A stretch of 64,000 nt of DNA, taken from NCBI RefSeq assembly GCF_003967515.1, contig NZ_BIFQ01000001.1:248001-312000 (forward strand). The letters run 5' to 3'. The position numbers and the translations under genes are program-made. The notes under the pieces are model-generated. The model saw only the letters and a list, made by a program, of their open reading frames with translations, made no database searches and was not told where the DNA came from. Source of the DNA: Dictyobacter aurantiacus. GTDB taxonomy: Bacteria; Chloroflexota; Ktedonobacteria; Ktedonobacterales; Ktedonobacteraceae. How positions within the stretch are numbered: position 1 is the stretch's first letter; every line of letters starts with the position of its first letter. Shown piece by piece: positions 52,913 to 63,085 of this stretch.

Positions 52913-53293
52913 TTATTTGCCTACGTAGGCAATGACGTCGATCTCTACCATGAAGCCTGCTAACTGGCTACCGACCGTGGTGCGAGTGGGTTTGGGATCG
53001 GAGAAATAGCTGGAATAGACCTTATTATAGTCGGCGAACAGGCTGAGATCGCTGAGGTGAACGGTTGATTTGACCACGTCGTCCAGCGTGGCTCCGCCCG
53101 CAGCCAGGATCGCTTTGATATTTTCCAGCACACGTGCCGTCTGTTCCTCAATTGTCTGACCCACAATTTCACCAGTGGCTGGATCAATGGGTCCCTGGCC
53201 GGAAACAAAGATAAAGTCTCCGGCGCGCAGTCCTTGCGAATATGCGCCTCGCGGCGTCGCACCTTGCCGGGTAGAAATCTGCTGCTTTGGCAT
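52913..53293 (-). CDS. ridA: RidA family enamine/imine deaminase
   Basis: A 126-residue Rid protein, which releases ammonia from reactive enamines made by PLP enzymes. Signatures: GAYSQGLRAGDFIFVSGQGP, IEEQTARVLENIKAIL, KSTVHLSDLSLF, and PTRTTVGSQLAGFMVEIDVIA. The substrate-binding Arg (TRTT) is present. The ATG at 53293 has AAGGAG about 8 bases upstream. It follows the D-threonine-aldolase-like gene, also a PLP enzyme, on the same strand. Confidence 0.93.
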   Translation of the reverse strand: MPKQQISTRQGATPRGAYSQGLRAGDFIFVSGQGPIDPATGEIVGQTIEEQTARVLENIKAILAAGGATLDDVVKSTVHLSDLSLFADYNKVYSSYFSDPKPTRTTVGSQLAGFMVEIDVIAYVGK

Positions 53294-53361
53294 ACACAAT
53301 CACTCCTTCTCTGCTGACTACTTCCAATCAATAGCCATACATTCAAAGACTCTGATAGCTC

Positions 53362-54411
53362 TTATTGTATCAGACCGCGGCAGGCTACGGGCCACGTGAC
53401 CTCTACCTGCTCATTGCGGATCCCCACGATCTGGTTGAAGAGGTTGGTGACGGTACAGCAGTGATTGGGAATCACGGTCAGGCGCTCGCCAATTGAGGGC
53501 TTGTGAGCGCAGGCGGAGAAATCTACGTGACCGTGTTCTTCGGACTGTGAGTAGATGACGGCCTCGGGATATTCCAGAATGAGGCCATAGCCGGGCGCGC
53601 TTCCCAGATCAGACGAAAATGTTTTGCTTCCGCCATCAATGATACGTCGGTTATCCGTTGGCTGGCTGACGACCGTGACAGTAACCTTGAAGGCCAGTTC
53701 GTCCAGGGTCAGCGCGCCCGATTGCAGAGCATGACGATCTCCATAAACATATTCGCCCGCCCGGTGCTCGTTGATCTCGGAAAAATCCTGCGCCTGCCAC
53801 GAACAGTGGGTGCTCCCACCGCTGGTACGCTCCAGTGGAAGCTGGTCGGCGGCAAGCAAAGCCCTGGTTTCGCGTACAAAAGTGTTGGCACGTTCACTGC
53901 TAGGATAGGTCATCAGGCCAGCGAAGTGGAGACCGGGAGCATCAGCAATCAGACGGGCCAGCGTGGCGGCGGCCTCAGGAGTCTGTACGCCGCAGCGCTC
54001 CAGTCCGGTGTCGCATTCAACCAGCACAGGCAGCGTCAGGCCAGTTTGCGCCATCGCCGCCGAAAGGCCACGTACTACGATCTCATCATCAGCGGTAACG
54101 CTCATACGGCATCGACGCGCCAGTTCAACCAGGCGGTCCAGCTTTCGCTCGCCGATGATGTTATAGGGGACAAAAATATCCTGAATACCCGCGTCAGCCA
54201 TGACTTCAGCTTCGCCAAGCTTCTGACAGGTAATACCTACCGCGCCATGTTCAATCTGCATGCGAGCAATCTGAGGGATCTTATGGGTTTTAATGTGCGG
54301 TCGATTAGCGATCCCATATCGATCCAGATGCGTCTGCAGACGTGCAATATTGCGTTCTAGCTTATCCAGATCTACCGTGGCAACTGGAGTTTCTAGCTGA
54401 TCTCTATGCAT
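53362..54411 (-). CDS. D-threonine aldolase/D-serine dehydratase-like PLP enzyme
   Basis: A 349-residue fold-type III PLP enzyme. The N-terminal alanine-racemase barrel has ETPVATVDLDKLERNI and PHIKTHKIPQIA (PLP Lys), then VECDTGLERCGVQTPE. The C-terminal metal-dependent domain has GHVDFSACAHKP and IPNHCCTVTNLF, where His and Cys bind the divalent metal. The family cleaves D-threonine or dehydrates D-serine or related amino acids. It lies just downstream of the first 5S rRNA gene and upstream of ridA. Confidence 0.9.
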   Translation of the reverse strand: MHRDQLETPVATVDLDKLERNIARLQTHLDRYGIANRPHIKTHKIPQIARMQIEHGAVGITCQKLGEAEVMADAGIQDIFVPYNIIGERKLDRLVELARRCRMSVTADDEIVVRGLSAAMAQTGLTLPVLVECDTGLERCGVQTPEAAATLARLIADAPGLHFAGLMTYPSSERANTFVRETRALLAADQLPLERTSGGSTHCSWQAQDFSEINEHRAGEYVYGDRHALQSGALTLDELAFKVTVTVVSQPTDNRRIIDGGSKTFSSDLGSAPGYGLILEYPEAVIYSQSEEHGHVDFSACAHKPSIGERLTVIPNHCCTVTNLFNQIVGIRNEQVEVTWPVACRGLIQ

Positions 54412-54511
54412 GATGTGGCGACAACCTCCCTGCTCTCATTACCATACGTTCGGACCTCGCGTCCGATTAAACCTTGTACCACTACGCAACAAAAAAGCCA
54501 CTCGTGTGGGC

Positions 54512-54639
<128 letters not shown>

Positions 54640-54671
54640 GCACATACAAGCGGCTTTTCTTGACAGAGAGA

Positions 54672-54700
54672 ATACTATCACAGCTATCCTCCCCTGTCAA
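54672..54700 (-). promoter_or_regulatory. Promoter of 5S copy 1
   Basis: On the minus strand, TTGACA (54695-54700) and TAGTAT (54672-54677) are separated by 17 bases. Transcription would start about 25 bases before the mature 5S 5' end. Confidence 0.85.
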
Positions 54701-54728
54701 TACCTTCGAAATCACTCTTATAAAAAGG

Positions 54729-55625
54729 TTATCCTGCTTGACCAGGCAGCGGTGGCGGCACCGCAACCGGTTGCAGCCCATAAGCGATTTTGAGCTCTCT
54801 CACCTTGTGTGGCCGCAAAATAATAACAGCATTAATAAGCAAAATAGCGCAATATATTCCAGAGCTTAACAACGCCAGGTTTAAGGATGTCGACAAAACC
54901 TGTCTGGGATTTACCGTCAATAAGATCAAACCTGGAATGTCTTTTGCCGCATGAAATAAGATGCCCGGCCAGATTGAGCCCGTACGCAGGCGCAGCCCGG
55001 ATAACAGCACCCCAAAGCCAAACGCGAACAGCGCCTGCCCGAAGACATAGTTCCAGGTAAAACCAGCCAGAATATTACTCAGGTGAACCACACCGAAGAA
55101 TACCGAGGAGATAAGGACGGCGGGCCAGATCCCCATGGGAAGCGCACTCTGCAAAAGCAGTCCGCGAAAGAGACTTTCTTCGGTAAAGCCTACCAGCAGC
55201 GCCGCAATCAAGGCCAATACAATAATTGTTGTGCTGCTCTGCCTGTTGACAAGCGGAAACGCGACGATCGAGGGAAGGACAATAACGATAAACGGTATAA
55301 TATACAGGGCGATGTCCCTGCCCCGCACACCGCGCGTAAAACCTATCTGCCTCCACCAGCCCAGGAGCGATAGAGGGATGACTGCCAGCACCACATAAAA
55401 GCATTCGCCGATAATATTTTTGATGATAAAAGATGGATGCCAACCTTTCATTACCAGCAGGAGAAGATAGCTAAAAAGGCGAGAGGCAATGATGAAATAG
55501 AGGAGGAACAATACAGTACTGAGGAAAGGATGCTGCCGACAAAATCGGTTTAAAGGACTATTCTTTTCCTCAACCATAAATCTGCCGGGCTGAGGCCGGT
55601 ACGATTCAGCCATAGGGTCTTGCAT
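54729..55625 (-). CDS. CPBP family intramembrane metalloprotease
   Basis: A 298-residue multi-helix membrane protein of the CAAX protease/bacteriocin-processing family. The three motifs are FTEESLFRGLLLQSAL (EExxxR), SSVFFGVVHLSNIL (FxxxH) and ILFHAAKDIPGLIL (HxxxD-like). About eight hydrophobic segments are visible. Family members cleave prenylated or membrane proteins or act in bacteriocin immunity; the substrate is unknown. AAAGGAAAG precedes the ATG. It lies between the two 5S genes. Confidence 0.9.
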   Translation of the reverse strand: MQDPMAESYRPQPGRFMVEEKNSPLNRFCRQHPFLSTVLFLLYFIIASRLFSYLLLLVMKGWHPSFIIKNIIGECFYVVLAVIPLSLLGWWRQIGFTRGVRGRDIALYIIPFIVIVLPSIVAFPLVNRQSSTTIIVLALIAALLVGFTEESLFRGLLLQSALPMGIWPAVLISSVFFGVVHLSNILAGFTWNYVFGQALFAFGFGVLLSGLRLRTGSIWPGILFHAAKDIPGLILLTVNPRQVLSTSLNLALLSSGIYCAILLINAVIILRPHKVRELKIAYGLQPVAVPPPLPGQAG

Positions 55626-55678
55626 TTCACTTACTTTCCTTTTGATTTTTAGTCATTACCACAGTTGATATGATACGG

Positions 55679-56761
55679 CTATTCGCCCCAGACATGGCGC
55701 AGCAAGCGCAGCCAGTTGCCATGTAAGATAGCTGCACAATCCGCTTCGGCATATCCGCGCTGCGTTAAAAGCGATCTCAACAGTTGCAGGTCTGCGATGG
55801 TATCCAGGTCCTGTGGTGATTGCTCACGGCCGAATCCACCATCCAGATCACTGCCAATGCCCACATGCTTGCTATTCCCCGCCAGCTGGCAGATATGATC
55901 TATATGGTCCACAACCTGATGCAGGCTGACAGGTGGATTGTGCCGGCCCCCACGAATCCAGCCAAACTGGAGCATAATCAGGTCGAGCGGCATCCCGATC
56001 ACCCCGTCACGCTCAATGATAAGCTTGAGCTGCTCATCATCAAATTGGCGTTGATGCGGCACCAGTGAACGACAACTGTTATGGCTGGCAATCATAGGAC
56101 CATCATACAGCCGCGCCGCCTCCCAGAATGCCTGGTCTGACAGATGGGTAGCATCCAGGATTACATTATACCGCTTCATCTCGCTCAACAGCTTGCGCCC
56201 CAGAGGCGTCAATGGCAATTCGGTACCGGTACCACCCGCGTACCGTCCTGGACCATAGTGCGCAGGACCAATCAGCCGTACGCCCGCCGCCTGCCACTCG
56301 CCCAACTCGTCTGCCTCAAGAATAGGATCGGCACTTTCCATGCTGATAATCAGCCCCAACGGTGGTTGTTTGGCCCCATCGGACTGCTGATCAGCATCCC
56401 AGGCCTGCCATTCCTGCATATGCGCATCTAACGCTGCTCGCTCATAAATGATGCGCACATGACCTGTTTTTTCCAATGCCTGGTAATAGGCTAGCTGTCC
56501 TCGAGCAACGCCATAGGCCTGGGCGGCAGATCCATAATCGATATATGCTTCTGGTCGACCGGTTGAACGGGCCAGCAAAGTCGCAAAACACAACGCCACC
56601 CTTCCTCTGCGCAGCTCGGGCAATGCGGTTGTCCCCATAGCTCTCCCTGGTCCCACTATACCAACTTCCAGCATACGCAGCGTGGATGTGGACAGCTCTA
56701 GATTACGATTCCACTGCAAAGCATTCCAGCCTAAATCCAGATGGGCATCTATAATAAGCAT
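55679..56761 (-). CDS. Membrane dipeptidase family M19
   Basis: A 360-residue zinc peptidase. IIDAHLDLGWNAL carries the HxD metal site, LIISMESADPIL the bridging acidic residue, VILDATHLSDQAFWEA and MIASHNSCRSLV the later His ligands, and GIGSDLDGGFG the catalytic Asp region. The family cleaves dipeptides including those with a D-residue. Despite the name there is no signal peptide or membrane helix, so it is probably cytoplasmic. It is 53 bases upstream of the CPBP gene. Confidence 0.92.
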   Translation of the reverse strand: MLIIDAHLDLGWNALQWNRNLELSTSTLRMLEVGIVGPGRAMGTTALPELRRGRVALCFATLLARSTGRPEAYIDYGSAAQAYGVARGQLAYYQALEKTGHVRIIYERAALDAHMQEWQAWDADQQSDGAKQPPLGLIISMESADPILEADELGEWQAAGVRLIGPAHYGPGRYAGGTGTELPLTPLGRKLLSEMKRYNVILDATHLSDQAFWEAARLYDGPMIASHNSCRSLVPHQRQFDDEQLKLIIERDGVIGMPLDLIMLQFGWIRGGRHNPPVSLHQVVDHIDHICQLAGNSKHVGIGSDLDGGFGREQSPQDLDTIADLQLLRSLLTQRGYAEADCAAILHGNWLRLLRHVWGE

Positions 56762-56971
56762 ATTTATACCCTTTCATCCTATATCAGCATAGTTCAACAT
56801 CTAAAAATTTAGCTCGCTCGTATTATAGGAGAAAACGTGTTCTCTCAGAAAGGAATATGCTGTTTGTCTTAGCCTTCAAATAAAAGTCCTACACATTAAA
56901 GGTGTGCGGGCTATTTATTATGGAGATTATTCAATAATATTCATTAAACACAGCATGGTTTACGCATACCT

Positions 56972-57490
56972 ATGAATAATATTCAAAATGTTATCAGCTT
57001 AATTCTAGCTCCTGTGGTGATGATTTCAAGTTGTACACTCTTTATGAATGGATTGCTCCAACGCTATGATTCGCTCAGCGCGCGTCTACGTGCGCTGCAT
57101 ATCGAGCATATGGAATTGTTACGCTCGCTCCAACAAGAACATGCGGCAAATCAATGCGACCCGCGCGAAACTGGTAGTCTCTGCAACTTGAGTAAGGAAC
57201 GTCTTGTAGAGCTTGAATCCGAGATGCCTCATCTCTTAAAACGGCACCGACTGCAGTGGAACGCTATTCTCGCTGCTGAAATCTCTATCGGGTTGCTGGT
57301 TTTCAGTATGTTTGAGATCGGCTTTCATGTTATTAGCCATATGCCATGGGTAGAACCGGCGGCGCTGTTTACCCTGCTGATGGGGGCGCTGGTCTTCTTA
57401 ACCTGTATTATGATTACCGCGGTCGAATTTGCGACCTCGCCCAAAGCCGTTACCTTTGAAGTCAAACACGGGCTGGAGCTCGGGCGTTGA
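56972..57490 (+). CDS. DUF2721 family membrane protein
   Basis: A 172-residue protein with three hydrophobic segments: LILAPVVMISSCTLFMNGL near the N-terminus, then ILAAEISIGLLVFSMFEIGF and EPAALFTLLMGALVFLTCIM. Between the first two lies a charged helix (RYDSLSARLRALHIEHMELL). The SLSARLRAL segment after a first helix fits DUF2721. Function unknown. It is the only plus-strand gene between the two 5S copies. Confidence 0.82.
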   Translation: MNNIQNVISLILAPVVMISSCTLFMNGLLQRYDSLSARLRALHIEHMELLRSLQQEHAANQCDPRETGSLCNLSKERLVELESEMPHLLKRHRLQWNAILAAEISIGLLVFSMFEIGFHVISHMPWVEPAALFTLLMGALVFLTCIMITAVEFATSPKAVTFEVKHGLELGR

Positions 57491-57503
57491 TAGACATGTG
57501 ATC

Positions 57504-57531
57504 GGAGGCGTTATCACATCATAGCGCCTCC
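57504..57531 (+). terminator. Hairpin after the DUF2721 gene
   Basis: GGAGGCG (57504-57510) pairs with CGCCTCC (57525-57531). There is no T-run, so termination is only a possibility. Confidence 0.4.
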
Positions 57532-57620
57532 AGGTATAGATATCGTCAGGCTCTCATCACCCATAAGTTCGGACCTCGCGTCCGATTAAAACCACACAAC
57601 AAAAAACCGCCCGTGTGGGC

Positions 57621-57748
<128 letters not shown>

Positions 57749-57780
57749 GCACATACAAGCGGCTTTTCTTGACAGAGAGA

Positions 57781-57809
57781 ATACTATCACAGCTATTCTC
57801 CCCTGTCAA
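57781..57809 (-). promoter_or_regulatory. Promoter of 5S copy 2
   Basis: TTGACA (57804-57809) and TAGTAT (57781-57786) on the minus strand, 17 bases apart, as in copy 1. The -35 box lies only 21 bases beyond the smc stop codon. Confidence 0.85.
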
Positions 57810-57830
57810 TACTTCCTCAGCAATTTCTCG

Positions 57831-60800
57831 CTAGCGGCTGGCAGAGGCTGGCACCTGCTCAAGACGCAATGAGAGTAGTCGAGAGGCGCTTTCGCGCATG
57901 GTGACGCCATAAATGGCCTGCGCCGCCGTCATGGTTACGCGGTTATGGGTGATCACGATAAACTGGGTACGCTGAGCCAGGCGTTTCAGGATATCGCAGA
58001 AGCGGGTGACGTTGGACTCGTCAAGGGCGGCATCCACTTCATCCAGCAGGCAAAATGGTGGTGGATTGATCTCTAGCAGCGAGAAAAGCAAAGCGGCCGA
58101 GACCAGAGCCCGTTCACCCCCTGAGAGCAGCGAGAGGTCCTGCACCTTTTTGCCGGGCGGCTGAACAATAACTTCGACACCGGCTGGCATACTGGAGGGG
58201 ACTGCTCCCTCTTCGTCGTTGGTCTTTGCCGCCATCAATTCCAGACGCGCGGTACCACCATTGAAGAGGGTTGTGAAATGCTCTTTGAAGCGCGTATTTA
58301 CGGCCTGGAAGGTCTCCTCAAACTGCCTGGCCATGGTAACATCGAGCTGGCTGATAATAGTATAGAGTTGCTGGGCCGCCTGCTCCAGATCCGTGATCTG
58401 CGCGGTGAGAAAATCATAGCGCGTCTGGGTCTCTATATAGATCTGCGGAGCATTGGCGTCGCAACCACCCATCGCCTTGATGCGCCCCCTCAAGCTCTCT
58501 ATGCGTCGGCGGTATTTACGCAGCTGCGTCTCTTCCTCTTCCGTCAGCTGATCTACAACGCCTGCCTGCGTGTGCGCGCCGTTATGCATCGTTACAACAA
58601 GCGCATGCTGGCCATTGTTTCCATGTACCTGTTCACCCGCATCGGAAATCTTATCCAGCATAACACCTGTGTGTTCAGTATGACGATTCAGCTCTTCTGG
58701 ATCGGTGATATTCATTTCCTCCTGCAATTGGGTCAGCAGGGATTCAACGGCGTCGCGCGCCTTCTGGCTGTCCAGCAGCGAGCGGCGATAGGCAGACTCC
58801 AGTTCACGGGTGTGTTGCTGTACTTTGATGCGCTGCTGCTCCTGAGAAAGGATCTGCTCTTCAATTTCAGTCAGGGATTCCTCTATGACGTGCAGATCCT
58901 GCGTCAGCGTATCCGCACGCTGGCGCGCCTGCTCCAGGTCCTTGCGCTGCAGAGTAATGGATTCCTGTACGTCTTGCTGCTGCTGTTCCGCCTCTTTGAT
59001 GCGCTTGACCTGCTGCTGGATCTGATTTTTGAGATCCTGAGCCTGATTTTGTAGATTTGAGAGTTGCTGGCGCAGGGAGCGCGCCTCCTGACGCTTCACA
59101 GCCACCGCTGTGCGCTCACGGCCCAGTTCGTCCTGCTTGCGCCGGTATGTGATGGCCCGCTCCTCTATTTCGATCTGCAGCCCCTCGACCAGGCCGCTCA
59201 TTTCGCGCTGCGACTTCTCATGGGTGCGCACGCGTTCTTGAGCGGCTGTGACCTCTTGCTCCAGACCCGCTACCTCGGAAGACAACTGCTGCTCGATCGA
59301 GGCGGCCATGCGGATCTCTGTCTGTACGCGCTCCAGTTCTCTCTGGGAAGCGCTGATTGTTTTATTCATCTCATGGATGCGGCCGCTAACCTTCTGGAGC
59401 TCTTTTTCGGTGGCGTTCTGCTCGGCGCGGCGACCCTCTTGTCTGCGTTGCGCCTCGCTCATCATATCGTGCAACTGATTAATCATGAGATTAATCTCTT
59501 CCAGGTGCTGCGGAAGCTCGCGCAGTTCGCGTTCATAGGCCAGCAGTCCCTGTTGCGAGCCAGCTTTGCCATTGCCGCCGGTCAACCAGCCATCTATATG
59601 CAAGACCTCGCCCGCCGCCGTGACCAGCGAGGTAAAGGGTAGATCGCTGTCTGATGAGATGCTAAGCTCCATCCCCCAGGCCAATAGTTCCTGGGCGGCG
59701 GCCAGGTCCTGGGCCAGGACAACCCCATGCAAGAGGCGCATAAAAATAGGAATGAAGCGGGGCTCACATTGTAACTGCTTCCAGGCAAATCCCAGGATAC
59801 GTGGCTTCAATTCGGGAACCGTCTCCAGGTAGCGGTCAAGCACCCGTTCTTCGACCTGGCCCTGAATCGTGCGTACCTCATGCATATCCTCATCCTCATC
59901 CTCTTCCACGCGTTCCATCCAGATAATCATGGCGCGACCAGCCTGGATTTTCTGTAGATACGCCAGACCCCGCTGGGCATCAGCCAGCGTTCGCACGACG
60001 ACGGCCTGCATGTACGGTCCCAGGGCGGCCTCCAGTGCCACCTCCATCCCACTGGCAACGACGCCTAACTGTGGCACAGGACCCACCAGGCCGCTGAAGT
60101 CAGAGGCGGGGGCCCGCAGCAGCGCGCGTACACCATCGCTATAGCCGCTGAGGCTCTGCCGCCAGTTTTTGAGCATATTCAGGCGATCCACCGTGGTGCG
60201 CTTGCGCCGCTCAGCTTCCGTCAAGGCGGACTTCATGCGCTCCAGTTCTTGCTGGGCGTCAGCGATGGTTTTGGCAATAGTTTGTTTGCGCTGGAGGATC
60301 TGCTGCTCCTCGGTACGCATCTCATCAAGACGGCCCCGTTCTTCAACCAGGCGCCCTTCAAGGGTGCGCTGGGATTGCTGGGCCTGGGAGATCGTGTCGC
60401 GACGACTGGCCAGGGTACGGTTGCGCTCTCCTAGCTGCTTCTGCAAACGTCCTAGTTCGGTCTGGGTTGAACCCAGACGCGCCTGCACCTGTACCAGGTC
60501 GCTCTGAGCCGAGCGCAGTCGGCGCTCGTCCATCTCATATTCTTTCTGCGCCTGCGCTACCGTCCCTTCTAAACTGGCAAGTTGCGCGGACCCATTATCG
60601 ACTGCCTCGTCCGCCAGGTCACACTGCTCCTCCAGATCGATCACTTGCTTCTGCAGGGCAATCGAGCGCTCACGTAGCCGGCGCTCTTCGGTCTGCATCT
60701 CGCCACGCTGGCGCTCCAGGCCACCGATACGCTCTTCATTGACGGCCAGGTCGCGCTCCAGCCGCCGCGCCAGTTCATTGGCCTTGTCACAGGATGCACG

Positions 60801-61658
60801 CGCCTCACCAATCTGGACCTGTATCTGCTGACGCTGGTTGCGCAATGATTGGGACTGCTCTGTGAGTTGCTGCAATTCGGCCTCGACCTGGCGCACCTTC
60901 TGACCCTGCTCACGTTCGGCCTGTTCAGCGTATTCGCGTGTCGCGCGTAGCCTCCGCCATTGCAGGGCATACCAGGATAATAGCACCTCATTGAGCTCAT
61001 CATTTAGTTGCGCGAACTCCAGCGCTCGTTTGGCTTGCTCGGCCAGGGGAGCCAGACGTGGCTCGATCTCGCTCACGATATCACGCAGACGCTCCACATT
61101 CTGCTCGGTCTGCTTCAAACGCGTCTCGGCATCGGTGCGCTGCACCTGAAAGGGACGTATGCCGGCGGCATCCTCAAACAACGCACGCCGCTCTTCCGCG
61201 CGCAAGCTCAAGGCCGCATCGATCAGACCCTGACCCACTACGGTATAGGAATCATGCCCGATGCGTGCCTGGGCCAGCAGCAATAAGACGTCTTTGAGGC
61301 GCACCTTCTGCTTGTTGATCAGGTATTCGTTCTCACCCGAGCGATAGCTGCGGCGCGTGACGGTAATCTCACTGTACTCGGAAGGGACCCAGCCGGTGCT
61401 GTTGTCGAGCGTCAGCGACACCTCCGCCATACCAAGAGGGGCTTTTCCCTGTCCACCCGCGAAGATAATATCGTCGCTCTTCTTGCCACGCAACTGTCGC
61501 ATGCTTTGCTCTCCAAGTACCCAGCGCATGGAGTCCGCCACATTGGATTTTCCCGCCCCATTGGGCCCCACCACCGCTGTGATGCCGGGGCTAAATTCAA
61601 GCATGGTGCGTGCAGCAAAGCTTTTGAAACCGAGCATTTCTAATCGTTTAAGATACAC
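57831..61658 (-). CDS. smc: Chromosome segregation ATPase SMC
   Basis: A 1275-residue SMC protein. The N-terminal head has LKRLEMLGFKSFA, Walker A GPNGAGKSNVADSMRWVLGE and an R-loop. Two long coiled coils (~165-510 and ~680-1040, rich in Glu, Gln, Arg and Leu) flank a hinge (~515-680, GYSDGVRALLRAP, GKAGSQQGLLAYERE). The C-terminal head has the signature LSLLSGGERALVSAALLFSL and Walker B FCLLDEVDAALDESN. It forms a dimer that organises the chromosome with ScpA and ScpB, which are not in the window. GTG start at 61658; AGAGGA lies about 13 bases upstream. Confidence 0.97.
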   Translation of the reverse strand: MYLKRLEMLGFKSFAARTMLEFSPGITAVVGPNGAGKSNVADSMRWVLGEQSMRQLRGKKSDDIIFAGGQGKAPLGMAEVSLTLDNSTGWVPSEYSEITVTRRSYRSGENEYLINKQKVRLKDVLLLLAQARIGHDSYTVVGQGLIDAALSLRAEERRALFEDAAGIRPFQVQRTDAETRLKQTEQNVERLRDIVSEIEPRLAPLAEQAKRALEFAQLNDELNEVLLSWYALQWRRLRATREYAEQAEREQGQKVRQVEAELQQLTEQSQSLRNQRQQIQVQIGEARASCDKANELARRLERDLAVNEERIGGLERQRGEMQTEERRLRERSIALQKQVIDLEEQCDLADEAVDNGSAQLASLEGTVAQAQKEYEMDERRLRSAQSDLVQVQARLGSTQTELGRLQKQLGERNRTLASRRDTISQAQQSQRTLEGRLVEERGRLDEMRTEEQQILQRKQTIAKTIADAQQELERMKSALTEAERRKRTTVDRLNMLKNWRQSLSGYSDGVRALLRAPASDFSGLVGPVPQLGVVASGMEVALEAALGPYMQAVVVRTLADAQRGLAYLQKIQAGRAMIIWMERVEEDEDEDMHEVRTIQGQVEERVLDRYLETVPELKPRILGFAWKQLQCEPRFIPIFMRLLHGVVLAQDLAAAQELLAWGMELSISSDSDLPFTSLVTAAGEVLHIDGWLTGGNGKAGSQQGLLAYERELRELPQHLEEINLMINQLHDMMSEAQRRQEGRRAEQNATEKELQKVSGRIHEMNKTISASQRELERVQTEIRMAASIEQQLSSEVAGLEQEVTAAQERVRTHEKSQREMSGLVEGLQIEIEERAITYRRKQDELGRERTAVAVKRQEARSLRQQLSNLQNQAQDLKNQIQQQVKRIKEAEQQQQDVQESITLQRKDLEQARQRADTLTQDLHVIEESLTEIEEQILSQEQQRIKVQQHTRELESAYRRSLLDSQKARDAVESLLTQLQEEMNITDPEELNRHTEHTGVMLDKISDAGEQVHGNNGQHALVVTMHNGAHTQAGVVDQLTEEEETQLRKYRRRIESLRGRIKAMGGCDANAPQIYIETQTRYDFLTAQITDLEQAAQQLYTIISQLDVTMARQFEETFQAVNTRFKEHFTTLFNGGTARLELMAAKTNDEEGAVPSSMPAGVEVIVQPPGKKVQDLSLLSGGERALVSAALLFSLLEINPPPFCLLDEVDAALDESNVTRFCDILKRLAQRTQFIVITHNRVTMTAAQAIYGVTMRESASRLLSLRLEQVPASASR

Positions 61659-61710
61659 CGCCTGGCTTTATCCTCTTCCTGAAAAATATCAAAAAACGTC
61701 GCCATGTCGT

Positions 61711-62664
61711 TCAAATATAGTATACTCTTACACAGCCGTCATGGCAGATAATTGTCGCTTCTCCATGACCATCTTGCTGTACCGTATCTCCTATATCCAC
61801 TGCGCCCTTTAAGCTATAAGAAACAGCATCTACTGCCAGTAGATATCCGTTTCCGTGGAGAACTTCAACAGGCCGTTCGACACTGGCGACGCCGCGGATA
61901 AAATTGTAGAGTCGTCGCGCCCCCCACTCACGGGCATTCACAACATAGTCATTGTCCCCCGGATATGGATGATAGCTACTCAAGGCTTCATCCTGGGCAC
62001 GTGCATGGCATTGCCCGGACGCTAATGCCCCGACTGTCTGCGCCAGGAGCCGCGCACCTACCCCGGCGCAGAGCACCTCCAGTTCCCCGTAACGAACCCC
62101 CTCGGGTACCGCGATCGTTTCCTGCGCCAGGATCGGCCCGCTATCCAATGCCGTGGTTAATCGATGGATCGTGACGCCGGTCTGCTCCTCGCCCGCCCGC
62201 AAGGTCCAGAAAAGCGGCAAGGGACCTCGATTGGCCGGGAGCAACGAAGGATGAACATTGATCCCACCCAGGCGCGGTAGCTCTAAGAGAGCACGCGGAA
62301 TGATCCTGGAGAAACAGGCGACGCAAAGAATATCGGGTTGGTAAGCGGCCAACGTTGCTAGCGTCTCGGGATCTTTCAGCTCGCGTACCTGCCAGACCGG
62401 GATAGCATGCGCCCACGCCATCTGCGTCAGCGAGGCGGTAGCGGTCGTAAACATGGGCAGACTGCCACGCCGGCTCCGGGGAGCAACCTTCGGCACTATC
62501 GCGGGCGCGACATGTATACCCGGCAAGGTATCTCCATCGGCAGGGATAACGACGGCGCACACCTCAAAGCCGTTCTGGAGTAGCGCGGTGAAGGATGGTA
62601 GTGAAAAATCGCACTCCATTCCAAAGAAAAGGATGCGCATCCCTGGTGAAAAAGCCCCTGACAT
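61711..62664 (-). CDS. Methionyl-tRNA formyltransferase-like protein
   Basis: A 317-residue formyltransferase. MRILFFGMECDFSLPSFTALL begins the Rossmann domain. GGINVHPSLLPANRGPLPLFW contains the catalytic Asn and His, and TTALDSGPILAQE the catalytic Asp. The C-terminal OB-like domain (DNDYVVNAREWGARRLYNFIRG) fits Fmt, which formylates initiator Met-tRNA. The folate loop usually found between (SLLPRYRG) reads SLLPANRG, so a related small-molecule formyltransferase is possible. The start is uncertain: 62664 has AAGG about 8 bases upstream; 62682 and 62640 are alternatives. Confidence 0.82.
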   Translation of the reverse strand: MSGAFSPGMRILFFGMECDFSLPSFTALLQNGFEVCAVVIPADGDTLPGIHVAPAIVPKVAPRSRRGSLPMFTTATASLTQMAWAHAIPVWQVRELKDPETLATLAAYQPDILCVACFSRIIPRALLELPRLGGINVHPSLLPANRGPLPLFWTLRAGEEQTGVTIHRLTTALDSGPILAQETIAVPEGVRYGELEVLCAGVGARLLAQTVGALASGQCHARAQDEALSSYHPYPGDNDYVVNAREWGARRLYNFIRGVASVERPVEVLHGNGYLLAVDAVSYSLKGAVDIGDTVQQDGHGEATIICHDGCVRVYYI

Positions 62665-63085
62665 CTTTCTTACCTTTTTCATCGTACTGCCTGCCAGTCC
62701 GCTGCTCTGTTTGGACAAACAAACGTTCAAAAATAGTAGCAAATCTCTCACCCACTGTCAAACAGCAACCACGATCAACAGGAGCATGCAGGGCTTTTTA
62801 ATATTCGTCTGGAGATAGTCGGGAGATCACGAGCAAGCGATACGATGTGTGGAGTGTGTGGTGGGCGGCCGCAGCCACACTCCACACGCCCAACCCGGCG
62901 CCGCAGGCGCCAAAGAGGAAAATTAAAAAAACCTTAGATGCATGCGAGAAGGCGTGCAATAATAGCTGCCGACATAGTACAATAATGAGTAAGATGCTAC
63001 AGGGCATCGGCTGACGTTTTCCATTAACGGCAAGTGCGAGCTGCTCAATGGTTTTTATTATTACCCTTTATGAGGGGGAGTTCAT
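62665..63085. other. Divergent intergenic region with hairpins
   Basis: Between the formyltransferase (minus) and the YggX-like gene (plus). GTGTGGAGTGTG (62847-62858) pairs perfectly with CACACTCCACAC (62876-62887), followed by GGCGCC-GCA-GGCGCC (62896-62910). Apex and flanks differ from the repeat units, so they may be unrelated. I see no gene; AGGGGGAG precedes the YggX start. Confidence 0.5.

Noticed and set aside
58278-59642. Plus-strand open frames (258 and 192 codons) within smc
   Set aside because: They are antisense to the SMC coiled coil; the leucine-rich text is the reverse reading of Gln/Glu-rich codons.
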